Source: Hyphomonadaceae bacterium
GTDB lineage: Bacteria; Pseudomonadota; Alphaproteobacteria; Caulobacterales; Aquidulcibacteraceae
Direction: 5' to 3'
Assembly (NCBI GenBank): GCA_016791385.1
Contig: JAEUMR010000055.1
Location: 62,001-126,000 of the forward strand
DNA: 64,000 nucleotides
Shown here: positions 1 through 7,606 of the stretch, one piece after another
How positions within the stretch are numbered: the first letter of the stretch is position 1
Layout: the number at the start of each line of letters is the position of its first letter
Program-made: the position numbers and the translations under genes
The notes under the pieces: model-generated
What the model saw: only the letters and a program-made list of their open reading frames with translations
What the model was told of the DNA's origin: nothing
Database searches by the model: none

Positions 1-263
1 GTTTTCAGGGGTCTTCCGCGCCGGCTCTGGTTCTCGTTCGAGCAGCCTCACGCTCAATCACGTCCCGCACGTTCAAGCTGTTCGGCTAGCACATGAACCT
101 CTCTTGTGCGGGATGGGTGCAGTATCGCGCAGGTTTGGCGGTGTGGGATAGATTTTCGCAAGGGCGTGGTGTTTTCATGGTGGGGCCAATGTTGGCCCGG
201 AACGCATGTTGCGAGCGGACCATTTGGGGGCGCGTTCAGACTGCCTGTGCGGAGGCAAGGGCG

Positions 264-473
264 TTGAAGAAAATTCTGCATGACTGGGTTGGTTTTGTAG
301 CCGCGGCAATGGTAATTGCGGCGGCCCTCTACTTTCTATCGCCCTGGGTTGAGGGCCTCATCGGCTCGGAGCGCACCCGCATTTTGCAGATCGTAATCGT
401 AGCGCTGCTTGCGATCCGCGGGCTGGGCTACCTCTTGCGCTTCCTGGGCATCATTGTGTGGCGCGAGGACTAA
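264..473 (+). CDS. small two-helix membrane protein, function unknown
   Basis: I do not recognise this 69-residue protein. I chose the TTG start at 264 because GGAGG lies at 251-255, eight bases upstream. An ATG at 93 in the same frame would add 57 residues that do not look like a protein domain. The sequence is two hydrophobic stretches (about residues 7-24 and 37-60) separated by a short polar segment containing GSERTR, and it ends in a charged tail (WRED), so it is probably an inner-membrane protein. The neighbouring gene at 503-946 runs convergently. Nothing in the context suggests a role. Confidence 0.45.
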   Translation: MKKILHDWVGFVAAAMVIAAALYFLSPWVEGLIGSERTRILQIVIVALLAIRGLGYLLRFLGIIVWRED

Positions 474-502
474 CGTCCGACATTGGCCAGAGCGGACATT
501 CG

Positions 503-946
503 CTAGTCCCACCAAACAATGATGTGACATTCTCCTGGGGCACACGCTGCGCTCGTTCCTGCCACGTCGTTGACGACGTCGCTCAGCGTCACCGGATCGA
601 CAGTGTCAGGCTCAAGGTGGTCAAGCCGGGCGGCAATGTCGTCCGCATCAAGTCGCGTGCGAACGAGTATCTCGTCGGAATGCGGCCAAGCGGATTTCCA
701 GTCATGCTGCTTTGCCAGAACCCATACACCTGAAACCTCAGGATCGCTGCGCAGCTTAAGCAGGGTCTCGTAGAAGGCTGCTATTCCCGGATGTCGTGGC
801 AAGTTGCAGCCGAGTGACCCTGCGTCGTCATTTCCATCAAAGAACAACTCTAGGGGCACGAGCGGCGCTGGCCGGTAGCAATCTTGTTCGTCGATGTACG
901 GCTCCAACAACTTCACAAGAGCCAACCGCTTTGGTTCGTCCGGCAT
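503..946 (-). CDS. conserved-looking hypothetical protein, 147 aa
   Basis: This is a soluble, acidic 147-residue protein with no signal peptide or membrane segment. The start at 946 has GGAG about seven bases upstream. Recognisable stretches are PLVPLELFFDGNDD near residue 30 and an alternating hydrophobic pattern around VSGVWVLAKQHDW, consistent with a small alpha/beta fold. It resembles the small acidic proteins of unknown function scattered through bacterial accessory regions, but I cannot name a family. It lies 84 bases downstream of the dipeptidase gene on the same strand and may be read from that transcript. Confidence 0.55.
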   Translation of the reverse strand: MPDEPKRLALVKLLEPYIDEQDCYRPAPLVPLELFFDGNDDAGSLGCNLPRHPGIAAFYETLLKLRSDPEVSGVWVLAKQHDWKSAWPHSDEILVRTRLDADDIAARLDHLEPDTVDPVTLSDVVNDVAGTSAACAPGECHIIVWWD

Positions 947-1030
947 CCAAAACTCCGTTGGCGATTGTTAGCGCGACTGAAGCTCGATGTCCGCCTCCGG
1001 CGAAAAGCGAAAATGCTTTCCAGTCAAAAT

Positions 1031-1705
1031 CTAGCGTACCGGAAAGTCGAAATACGTTTCCGGGTGCGGCTCGCCGTTCAGCGTGAAATGCCACCATTCT
1101 TCGCGCAGCGACCTGAAGCCGTGCGCGAGCATAGCGGTTTGCAGCGCCATGCGGTTGGCGCGCGCTTGCGGAGAGACGCTCTGATCGCCCGGCCATGAGC
1201 GCGGGTCGAACAGATCGAACGGCGTCCCCATGTCGAGCTCCGCGCCGGTGGCGAGGTCGATCAAAGTAAGGTCAACAGTCGAGCCGCGTGAATGGCCGGA
1301 GCGCTCCGCAATGTAGCCAAGCTCGAACAGCTGGCTCTTATCGACGTTGGGATAGAATTCGGCGCGCATGGGCTGATCGTCGAGATCGCGGGCCCAGGCG
1401 GCGAAGTCGGCCACCGCGCGCGCCGGCCGATAACAATCATAGACCTTGAGGCCGCGCCCAGACGCGGCGAGGTCGGCCTGCACCGCAACCAACGCCGCCG
1501 CCGCTTCGCGCGTCAGCAAACATACAGGGGCTTCGTAGCCCACAATGGGCCGGCCGACGAAATTGTGTGCGCCTCCATAGCGCATCTCCACCACGAGACC
1601 CGGCACGACGGAAGCCGCATCGACAAAGCCGCTCGGGCGTGCTGCAGGCGCCGACGCACACGCGCCTAGGGCTAACGCGAGCGAAAGCAGCGCCGCGCGG
1701 ATCAT
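1031..1705 (-). CDS. ddpX: D-alanyl-D-alanine dipeptidase (VanX/DdpX family), lipoprotein
   Basis: This 224-residue zinc peptidase is predicted to cleave D-Ala-D-Ala, releasing D-alanine from cell-wall turnover products. The N-terminus is a lipoprotein signal with LGAC, lipidated Cys16, so it should act in the periplasm. The family zinc and catalytic motifs are intact: SGHSRGSTVD (residues 136-145, with His138 and Asp145) and EEWWH (Glu203 and His206), and the substrate-pocket YR is at 92-93. The start overlaps the stop of the upstream permease gene by four bases (ATGA), so the two are translationally coupled. No vanA- or vanH-type genes are nearby, so a housekeeping recycling role is more likely than vancomycin resistance. 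Confidence 0.88.
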   Translation of the reverse strand: MIRAALLSLALALGACASAPAARPSGFVDAASVVPGLVVEMRYGGAHNFVGRPIVGYEAPVCLLTREAAAALVAVQADLAASGRGLKVYDCYRPARAVADFAAWARDLDDQPMRAEFYPNVDKSQLFELGYIAERSGHSRGSTVDLTLIDLATGAELDMGTPFDLFDPRSWPGDQSVSPQARANRMALQTAMLAHGFRSLREEWWHFTLNGEPHPETYFDFPVR

Positions 1706-3117
1706 CCGGCCTTCTGCGCCAACGCGCTCTTGTGCGAACCCCAGAGCAGGTACACGGGGATGCCAATCGCCATCCAGATGAAGAAGCGTTCGATGGTGCC
1801 GCTGTTGAGGCTGGAGAAGAGATAGAGGCAGCCGAGGATCGCCGCGGGCGCGACGATCCAGGCGAGCGGCGTGCGGAACGGGCGTTCGAGGTTCGGCTCG
1901 CGCCGGCGCAGCACCATCAGCGACACCGCCACGGCGATGAAGGCCGCAAGCGTGCCTGCGTTGGCGAGCGAGGCGATCTCGCCGAGGGTCAAGAGACCCG
2001 CCAGCGCCGAGCACACGATGGCGGTGAAGATGGTCATGATCACCGGCGTGCCGAGCTTGGAGTGCACCCGCGCCCAGGAGCGCGGCAGCAAGCCGTCGCG
2101 CGCCATCACGTAGAAGATGCGCGTTTGCCCATAGAGGAACGCCAGAATCACGGTTGGGATCGCGATCGAGGCGACGCCGCCGATCACCGCCGCTGCTTCC
2201 GGCTGATCGAGCGAACGTACGATCAGCGCGATTGGCTCGCCGCTGGCGGCGAAGCCGCGGAAGTCCATGGCCCCGATCGCTGCCGCGCCCACCGCCATGT
2301 AGAGCAGCGTGCAGATCAGCATCGAGCCGACAATGCCGATGGCGAGGTCGCGGCCCGGGTTCTTGGTTTCCTCCGCCGCCGTCGACACCGCGTCGAAGCC
2401 GTAGAAGGCGAAGAACATCACCGCTGCGGCGGCCATGATGCCGGTGTTCGTGCCCGTCTGCGTCGGCGTTGAGCCCCAGCCGAACGGCGCGAACGGCGTG
2501 AAGTGTGAGATGTCGAAGGCGGGCAGGGCGATGACCAGGAACAGGATCAGCGCCGCGATCTTCAGCACCACGAGCGCCGAGTTGACCCACGCGCTCTCGC
2601 GCGTGCCGAGGACCAGCAGGCCCGCGACGACGAAGATGATGAAAACGGCCAGCGGATTGAAGTGCATCGCGTGGCCGGCGATCTCGCCGAACGGCAACAT
2701 TTGCGGCACGTCGATGCCCCAGCCCGTAAGCAGGCCCGAGGCGTAGCCCGACCAGCCGACCGCAACCGCGCTCACCACCACCGAATATTCCAGGATCAGC
2801 GCCCAGCCGACGATCCAGCCGACCAGTTCGCCGAGCGCGGAATAGGAATAGGTGTAGGCGCTGCCGGAAGCCGGCATCATCGTCGCCAGTTCGGCGTAAC
2901 AGAGCGCTGCGCAGGCGCAGACGAGGCCGGCGACGCCGAAGGAAACGATCACGCCCGGACCGGCCATCCCCGCGCCTTGGCCGATCAGCGCGTAGATGCC
3001 CGCACCCACGATCGCGCCGACGCCGAGCGCCACCAAGTGCGGCCAGGACAGCGTGCGCTTCAGCTCTTGGTGATGATGCGGCGCCTCGATCGGCTTGCGT
3101 CTATTCCAGAATGCCAT
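1702..3117 (-). CDS. APC-family amino acid permease
   Basis: This 471-residue integral membrane transporter has about 12 predicted helices. The first helix carries the APC signature AIVGAGIYALIGQGAG near residues 35-50, followed by a conserved region with AELATMMPASGSAYTY. The length and pattern match the cationic amino acid transporter/YfnA branch, which moves amino acids by H+ symport or exchange. I chose the ATG at 3117 because AGGGGGAG lies five bases upstream; a longer frame to 3270 has no such site. It is coupled to the D-Ala-D-Ala dipeptidase, so uptake of D-alanine or other amino acids from wall turnover is a reasonable but unproven inference. Confidence 0.88.
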   Translation of the reverse strand: MAFWNRRKPIEAPHHHQELKRTLSWPHLVALGVGAIVGAGIYALIGQGAGMAGPGVIVSFGVAGLVCACAALCYAELATMMPASGSAYTYSYSALGELVGWIVGWALILEYSVVVSAVAVGWSGYASGLLTGWGIDVPQMLPFGEIAGHAMHFNPLAVFIIFVVAGLLVLGTRESAWVNSALVVLKIAALILFLVIALPAFDISHFTPFAPFGWGSTPTQTGTNTGIMAAAAVMFFAFYGFDAVSTAAEETKNPGRDLAIGIVGSMLICTLLYMAVGAAAIGAMDFRGFAASGEPIALIVRSLDQPEAAAVIGGVASIAIPTVILAFLYGQTRIFYVMARDGLLPRSWARVHSKLGTPVIMTIFTAIVCSALAGLLTLGEIASLANAGTLAAFIAVAVSLMVLRRREPNLERPFRTPLAWIVAPAAILGCLYLFSSLNSGTIERFFIWMAIGIPVYLLWGSHKSALAQKAG

Positions 3118-3315
3118 CGGCTCCCCCTGAGGCCGGCATTGTTGCGTAGTTCGGGGCGGCGCGAAATGACGAGGTGACGAGCAGCGGGGGTGCGTGAGCC
3201 GGCGTCGTACTTTCGCGGCCGCGCGGGGGGCTGCGAACACCCAGAGAACAGAATCGTTCTGACTTCGCATCGAATGTTTGTTTCGGCTCCGCGCTGCAAA
3301 TTTTTCCTAGCGCCC

Positions 3316-3391
3316 GGCGCACCATGTCCTGTGTGTGCGCCGTTGAGAGCGACGCAAGCACTAGCGGGTTCCGGTCTAACCCGCTGATTTT
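3316..3391 (+). ncRNA. candidate small RNA or leader with terminator-like 3' end
   Basis: Two hairpins stand in tandem: GGCGCAC pairs with GTGCGCC (3316-3322 with 3335-3341), and AGCGGGTT pairs with AACCCGCT (3363-3370 with 3378-3385). The second is followed by GATTTTAT, so the end resembles a rho-independent terminator on the plus strand. No plus-strand protein gene lies upstream that would need termination. This suggests either an independent short transcript starting somewhere in 3260-3315 or an attenuator in the ftsB-pdh leader. I recognise no known RNA family: the conserved 6S, SRP and tmRNA parts are absent. Confidence 0.3.
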
Positions 3392-3421
3392 ATGCAAGAA
3401 GAACAAAAACAGAATGATTTT

Positions 3422-3470
3422 GAGTCTTTACGATTCTTTTACCGAACAGAATCAGCGTGCCTGCCGAATC
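3422..3470. promoter_or_regulatory. cluster of four GANTC (CcrM methylation) sites upstream of ftsB
   Basis: GAGTC (3422), GATTC (3432), GAATC (3449) and GAATC (3466) fall within 49 bases just upstream of the ATG of the ftsB-like gene; a fifth is at 3251. In Caulobacter and relatives, GANTC sites methylated by CcrM cluster in promoters of cell-division genes and couple their transcription to replication. The density is far above what a GC-rich genome gives by chance. That CcrM exists in this organism is inferred from the lineage, not seen in the window. Confidence 0.45.
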
Positions 3471-3480
3471 GGGTGTCGGC

Positions 3481-3771
3481 ATGGGAAATCGGGCTTCAGT
3501 GGCGGTGAGTGTCGGCCTCGGCGCCGCCATTCTGTACCTCGGCGCGCACGCTGTGACGGGCCGCCAAGGCCTCGTCGCCTATGTCGATCTGCAGGCGCAA
3601 GAACGCGCGCTTGAACAGCGTGTGGCCGCGCTCGAAGGGGAGCAAGCGAATCTTGAAGCGCGCGCGGCGCGGCTGCGTCCGGCGTCGCTCGACGCCGACT
3701 ATCTCGACGAACGCGCGCGCATCACGCTGGCGGCCGGCAACCCGGACGAGATCGTCTTCCGCCTCGACTGA
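3481..3771 (+). CDS. ftsB: septum formation initiator protein, FtsB/DivIC family
   Basis: This 96-residue bitopic membrane protein has one N-terminal transmembrane helix (about residues 5-22), then a short linker (TGRQGLVAYVDLQ) and a coiled coil rich in Leu, Glu, Ala and Arg (about 38-65), ending in a conserved DYLDERARITL segment. FtsB bridges FtsL and FtsQ in the divisome at midcell. I chose the ATG at 3481; a GTG at 3457 would add eight residues but would place a GANTC site inside the coding region and has no ribosome-binding site. The position immediately upstream of pdhA is typical of alphaproteobacteria. Confidence 0.82.
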   Translation: MGNRASVAVSVGLGAAILYLGAHAVTGRQGLVAYVDLQAQERALEQRVAALEGEQANLEARAARLRPASLDADYLDERARITLAAGNPDEIVFRLD

Positions 3772-3900
3772 TCTTTGCCGCGCTGCAGCAACGCAAAGCT
3801 TCCTAGCGAGCCACGTCAATCCCGCATAAGAGGAGCGCGCCTCGGTCCGTGGACTTCGGGCGCGCATGCTGGATTACGTGACGGCGGAGGAACTTCGACG

Positions 3901-4908
3901 ATGGCTCAAGCTGCCCAGAAGCCGAACGGCAAGCATACTGCTGAAGCAAGCAAGGACGAGCTGTTTCAATATTACCGAGACATGCTGTTGATCCGCCGCT
4001 TCGAAGAGCGCGCCGGCCAGCTTTACGGCATGGGGCTCATCGGCGGCTTCTGCCACCTCTATATCGGCCAGGAGGCGGTTGTCGTCGGCATGCAGGCGGC
4101 GCTGAGGGATGGCGATCAGGTCATCACCGCCTATCGCGATCACGGCCACATGCTCGCCGCCGGCATGAGTGCGAACGGGGTGATGGCCGAACTTACAGGC
4201 CGCCGCGACGGCTATTCCAAGGGCAAAGGCGGCTCGATGCACATGTTCAGCATCGAGAAGGCGTTCTATGGCGGCCACGGCATCGTCGGCGCGCAAGTCT
4301 CGCTCGGCACCGGCATCGCCTTCTCCAATAAATACCGCAAGGACGGCAAAGTCTGCCTCACGTACTTCGGCGACGGCGCCGCCAACCAGGGCCAAGTGTA
4401 CGAGAGCTTCAACATGGCGAGCCTTTGGAAGCTGCCTGTTGTCTACATTATCGAGAACAACCAATACGCGATGGGCACCGCAATCCAACGCTCGTCCTCG
4501 GAAACCCACCTCTACAAGCGCGGCATCAGCTTCAATATTCCTGGCGAAGAGGTCGACGGCATGGATGTCGTCGCCGTGCGCGAAGCGGGCAGGCGTGCAG
4601 TTGAGCGCGCGCGCGCAGGCGAGGGGCCGTATCTGCTGGAGATGAAGACCTACCGCTATCGCGGTCACTCGATGTCCGATCCGGCCAAGTACCGGACCAA
4701 GGAAGAAGTCGAGGCGATGAAGACCAAGCACGATCCGATCGAGCACGTGAAGAAGCTGCTGATCGATGCTGGTTACGCCAGCGAAGAGGAACTCAAGAAC
4801 ATCGATCGCGACATCCGCGCCGTCGTCACCGATAGCGCCGAGTTCGCACAAAAGAGCCCAGAGCCCGATCCGAGCGAATTGCTGACGGATGTGTACATCG
4901 AGGCGTGA
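3901..4908 (+). CDS. pdhA: pyruvate dehydrogenase E1 component subunit alpha
   Basis: This 335-residue subunit forms, with PdhB, the thiamine-diphosphate-dependent E1 that decarboxylates pyruvate and reductively acetylates the lipoyl group of E2. The ThDP motif GDGAANQGQVYESFNMA lies near residues 158-174, ending in ENNQYAMGT. The loop YRYRGHSMSDPAKYR corresponds to the region phosphorylated in mitochondrial E1 alpha, but no kinase is visible here. The ATG at 3901 has GGAGGAAC eight bases upstream; the longer frame back to 3775 lacks homology and is rejected. It begins the pdh cluster, 129 bases after ftsB. Confidence 0.97.
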   Translation: MAQAAQKPNGKHTAEASKDELFQYYRDMLLIRRFEERAGQLYGMGLIGGFCHLYIGQEAVVVGMQAALRDGDQVITAYRDHGHMLAAGMSANGVMAELTGRRDGYSKGKGGSMHMFSIEKAFYGGHGIVGAQVSLGTGIAFSNKYRKDGKVCLTYFGDGAANQGQVYESFNMASLWKLPVVYIIENNQYAMGTAIQRSSSETHLYKRGISFNIPGEEVDGMDVVAVREAGRRAVERARAGEGPYLLEMKTYRYRGHSMSDPAKYRTKEEVEAMKTKHDPIEHVKKLLIDAGYASEEELKNIDRDIRAVVTDSAEFAQKSPEPDPSELLTDVYIEA

Positions 4909-4931
4909 ATAAGCAGGGGGAGGAAACAACA

Positions 4932-5330
4932 ATGAGCATCGAACTCACTTATCTTGCCTACACCATCGCCGTTTTCTTCGTTGTCGTGCTGGCGCAGGCG
5001 ACCACGGGGATCGCCAATAATGGCGGCGCGGCCATGGCCAATGCGCGCGATAACCTGAAACCGCCGACAGTGATCCAAGCGCGCATGAAGCGCCTGACCG
5101 ACAATTTCCGTGAAAACCTCTGGTTCTTCACTCCGCTCATCCTGATCGCCGCCATCTCGAACATCTCCAATCAATGGACCGTTCTCGGCGCGCAGCTCTT
5201 CTTCTGGTCGCGCCTCGCGCACGCGGTCTGGTACGCGTTCGGCTGGCCGATTGTCCGTCCGCTGTTTTGGCTCGCCGGCGTGATCGCTTGCGTCCTGATC
5301 TTCCTTGCTCTGTTCGGGATTCTCGCCTGA
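4932..5330 (+). CDS. MAPEG family membrane protein
   Basis: This 132-residue protein has four predicted transmembrane helices. The MAPEG pattern is clear: [19 protein letters not shown] followed by the [11 protein letters not shown] helix, and later [24 protein letters not shown] proteins include glutathione-dependent membrane enzymes, but most small bacterial members have no known activity. The start at 4932 follows a strong AGGGGGAGGAAAC. The stop overlaps the pdhB start in TGATG, so it is translationally coupled into the pyruvate dehydrogenase operon. Its presence between pdhA and pdhB is unusual and its job there is unknown. Confidence 0.78.
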   Translation: MSIELTYLAYTIAVFFVVVLAQATTGIANNGGAAMANARDNLKPPTVIQARMKRLTDNFRENLWFFTPLILIAAISNISNQWTVLGAQLFFWSRLAHAVWYAFGWPIVRPLFWLAGVIACVLIFLALFGILA

Positions 5331-6712
5331 TGACGCAAATCCTCATGCCTGCCCTCTCGCCGACGATGGAGGAGGGCAACCTCGCCAAGTGGCACGTGAA
5401 GGTGGGCGATGCGATCGAGCCTGGCCAAGTCATAGCCGAGATCGAAACCGACAAGGCGACGATGGAAGTCGAAGCCGTCGATGAGGGTACGGTGACGGCG
5501 CTGTTGGTCGAAGAAGGCGCGCAAGGCGTGAAGGTCAACACGCCAATCGCCGTGCTCGACGATGGGAGCGCTCGCGCTGCAACTCCTCCTCCGCTTGCGG
5601 GGGAGGTCCGCGCGAAGCGGGGGGAGGGGGGCCGCCCCCTCAGTCAGCCCGCTACGCGGCCTGACAGCTCCCCCGCACGCGGGGGAGCATCAAGTGCAAC
5701 CGATCCGGAAGTTCCGGCTGGCGTACAGATGGTGAAGATCACCGTGCGCGACGCGCTCCGTGACGCGATGGCGGAAGAAATGCGCCGCGATCCGGACGTC
5801 TTCCTGATGGGCGAGGAAGTCGCGCAATACCAAGGCGCTTACAAAGTCAGCCGCGATCTGTTGCAGGAGTTCGGCCCCGAGCGCGTGGTCGATACCCCGA
5901 TCACCGAGCATGGCTTCGCTGGCCTGGGCGTGGGCGCGGCGATGTCGGGCCTTAAGCCCATTGTCGAGTTCATGACTTGGAACTTCGCGATGCAGGCGAT
6001 CGACCACATCATCAATTCCGCCGCGAAGACGCTCTACATGTCCGGCGGTCAGATCAAATCCTCGATCGTCTTTCGCGGCCCCAATGGCGCTGCCGCGCGC
6101 GTCGCCGCGCAGCACAGCCAGGATTACTCGTCCTGGTACAGCCACGTGCCCGGCCTGATCGTCATCGCCCCGTACGACGCGGCCGACGCAAAAGGTCTGC
6201 TCAAAGCCGCCATCCGCAATCCGAATCCAGTCGTCTTCCTCGAGCACGAAATGCTCTACGGCCAGGAATTCGAGATCCCGGATGTGAAGGATTGGGTCGT
6301 GCCGATCGGCAAGGCCAAAGTTCGCCGCGAAGGCGGCGACGTCACCATCACCGCGCATTCGCGCATGGTGGGGTTGGCGCTGAAGGCTGCCGAGCAGCTT
6401 GCAAACGAAGGCATCGAGGCCGAGGTGGTGGACCTGCGTACGCTGCGTCCGCTCGACACCGCCACCATCGTCGAAAGCGTGAAGAAAACCAGCCGCCTCG
6501 TCACGGTTGAAGAAGGCTGGGGCCAGAATGGCATCGGCGCGGAAGTCGCCGCGCGCGTCGTCGCCGAAGCGTTCGATTACCTCGACGCGCCGCCCGCGCG
6601 CGTGCACCAGGTCGATGCGCCGTTGGCCTACGCCGCCAATCTCGAAGCGCTGGCGCTGCCGAGCGTGGAGAAGATCGTCGATGCCGTGAAAGCGGTGACC
6701 TACCGGAGCTGA
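5330..6712 (+). CDS. pdhB: pyruvate dehydrogenase E1 component subunit beta with N-terminal lipoyl domain
   Basis: This is a 460-residue alphaproteobacterial-type PdhB: a biotinyl/lipoyl domain at residues 1-78 with the lipoylated Lys42 in [12 protein letters not shown], a low-complexity linker (about 79-132), and the transketolase-like E1 beta domain from VQMVKITV onward, including [17 protein letters not shown] and the C-terminal transketolase domain. It pairs with PdhA in E1. The start overlaps the upstream stop (TGATG). The linker at 85-121 is encoded by a palindromic repeat element (5583-5689), and the lipoyl-domain DNA is almost identical to that of pdhC. Confidence 0.97.
   Translation: MTQILMPALSPTMEEGNLAKWHVKVGDAIEPGQVIAEIETDKATMEVEAVDEGTVTALLVEEGAQGVKVNTPIAVLDDGSARAATPPPLAGEVRAKRGEGGRPLSQPATRPDSSPARGGASSATDPEVPAGVQMVKITVRDALRDAMAEEMRRDPDVFLMGEEVAQYQGAYKVSRDLLQEFGPERVVDTPITEHGFAGLGVGAAMSGLKPIVEFMTWNFAMQAIDHIINSAAKTLYMSGGQIKSSIVFRGPNGAAARVAAQHSQDYSSWYSHVPGLIVIAPYDAADAKGLLKAAIRNPNPVVFLEHEMLYGQEFEIPDVKDWVVPIGKAKVRREGGDVTITAHSRMVGLALKAAEQLANEGIEAEVVDLRTLRPLDTATIVESVKKTSRLVTVEEGWGQNGIGAEVAARVVAEAFDYLDAPPARVHQVDAPLAYAANLEALALPSVEKIVDAVKAVTYRS
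5345..5487 (+). repeat. lipoyl-domain DNA duplicated in pdhB and pdhC, copy 1
   Basis: This 143-base stretch of pdhB matches 7621-7763 of pdhC with only two mismatches that I can see (GTG/GTC for a valine and GCC/GCG for an alanine). The match is far better at the DNA level than protein conservation requires, because synonymous positions are identical too. Outside the block the two lipoyl domains diverge quickly. This points to recent duplication or, more likely, ongoing gene conversion between the two genes. Confidence 0.9.
5583..5689 (+). repeat. palindromic repeat element inserted in frame in pdhB
   Basis: About 107 bases made of nested hairpins: CTCCTCCGC/GCGGGGGAG (5586-5594 with 5597-5605), GTCAG/CTGAC (5643-5647 with 5661-5665) enclosing CCGC/GCGG, and CTCCCCCGC/GCGGGGGAG (5668-5676 with 5679-5687). 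This composition and architecture are those of the small palindromic repeats normally found between genes in GC-rich alphaproteobacteria. Here it is read through as 37 or so residues of the linker between the lipoyl and catalytic domains. Confidence 0.7.
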
Positions 6713-6714
6713 AC

Positions 6715-7101
6715 ATGAAGCGCGTCGTGCACTTCGAAATCCACGCTGACGATCCCGCCGCCTGCGCGCGCTGGTACGGCGCTCTGTTCGGCTGGACGAT
6801 GCAGGAAATGCCCGCGCTCGATTATTGGCTGATCAACACCGGCGAAGGCCCTGGCATCAGCGGCGGCATCGTTCGCCGCAAAGGCCCCAAGCCCGCGATC
6901 GGCGCGCCAGTCTCCTCGTTCGTCTGCACCATCGGCACCGACACGCTCGACGCCGATTTCGCCGCCGCGCTCAAGGCGGGCGGGGTTGAGGCGCTGCCGA
7001 AGACGCCGATCCCAGGCGTCGGCTACATCGCTTACGTGATCGATCCGTTCGGCAACATTTTTGGCCTGCACCAGGCCGATCCGAACGCTGGCCGCCCATG
7101 A
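6715..7101 (+). CDS. VOC (glyoxalase/bleomycin-resistance) family protein
   Basis: This 128-residue protein is one vicinal-oxygen-chelate domain with two beta-alpha-beta-beta-beta modules. It starts VHFEIHADDPAACARWYGALFGW, the usual N-terminal module, and ends GYIAYVIDPFGNIFGLHQ, the usual C-terminal strand with a metal-ligand-type DPFGN. Substrate cannot be inferred; members include glyoxalase I, dioxygenases and binding proteins. It starts two bases after the pdhB stop, so it is in the same operon. A role in removing a reactive by-product of pyruvate metabolism is speculation. Confidence 0.8.
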   Translation: MKRVVHFEIHADDPAACARWYGALFGWTMQEMPALDYWLINTGEGPGISGGIVRRKGPKPAIGAPVSSFVCTIGTDTLDADFAAALKAGGVEALPKTPIPGVGYIAYVIDPFGNIFGLHQADPNAGRP

Positions 7102-7126
7102 CGCTTGCCAAAGCAGGAGAGACGCC

Positions 7127-7606
7127 ATGACCGAAGGCGAAGTGATCGAGCAATTGATCGAGTTCACCTCCATCCTGCTGCTGGGCGTGTCGCTGATCTT
7201 CAGCATCGTCTCGGCCTACGTGGTCGCGCTCAATTATTTCATCGGCTCGGCCAATCTTGCTGCGCGCATCGCCAGCTTCGTGTTCATGACTCTGGTGCTC
7301 GGCATGCTGATGGCGACGATGGCCGGCGCTTCCTCCACGCAAGCGGGCCTGATCGCTCGCCTGCATGAGCTTGACGCCGCCGGCCAACTCACCGCCGCTG
7401 GCCGCGCCGCGCTGGCCAACGCCACACCGGAAATCATCGGCGTCGTCACGCATCATGCCTACAGCATCGACCAGATCGTGCTCTTGTGCGCCTGGGTGGG
7501 CATGGGCGCGGTGTATCTGGGCCTTGGCTATCTCACCTTCTTGCACCGCTGGCGCCCGGACGTGATCAACGTTTCGGTGCAGCCCAAGGAAAGACGCACC
7601 GCATGA
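7127..7606 (+). CDS. uncharacterised three-helix membrane protein in the pdh operon
   Basis: This 159-residue protein has hydrophobic segments at about residues 13-38, 44-66 and 118-142, and a soluble loop of about 45 residues ([20 protein letters not shown]) between the second and third. The ATG at 7127 has AGGAGA six bases upstream. The stop overlaps the pdhC start (ATGA), so it is translationally coupled to E2. I do not recognise a family. With the MAPEG protein and the protein at 8977, it is one of three small membrane proteins threaded through the pyruvate dehydrogenase genes. Confidence 0.72.
   Translation: MTEGEVIEQLIEFTSILLLGVSLIFSIVSAYVVALNYFIGSANLAARIASFVFMTLVLGMLMATMAGASSTQAGLIARLHELDAAGQLTAAGRAALANATPEIIGVVTHHAYSIDQIVLLCAWVGMGAVYLGLGYLTFLHRWRPDVINVSVQPKERRTA

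Larger units (their letters stand above)
3118..3480. other. 363-base intergenic region with structured RNA-like elements and GANTC sites
   Basis: No convincing protein gene lies here. It separates the divergent permease and ftsB genes and should hold both promoters. It is locally AT-rich at 3280-3310 and 3386-3450. It contains a perfect inverted repeat AGAAC-N6-GTTCT (3245-3260), two consecutive stable hairpins (3316-3341 and 3363-3385) followed by a T run, a 10-base word GAACAGAATC occurring twice (3246-3255 and 3444-3453), and five GANTC sites (3251, 3422, 3432, 3449, 3466). The short frames in this region have no ribosome-binding sites and look accidental. Confidence 0.7.

Noticed and set aside
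1031-1705. Vancomycin resistance (VanX) role
   Set aside because: No vanH, vanA, vanR or vanS relatives are near, and Gram-negative DdpX-type enzymes serve D-Ala-D-Ala use.
1706-2590. In-frame upstream extension of the dipeptidase frame giving a 519-residue protein
   Set aside because: The extension lies antiparallel-free within the permease gene in another frame, is rich in Arg, His and Gly, and has no domain. The lipoprotein signal at 1705 is the natural start.
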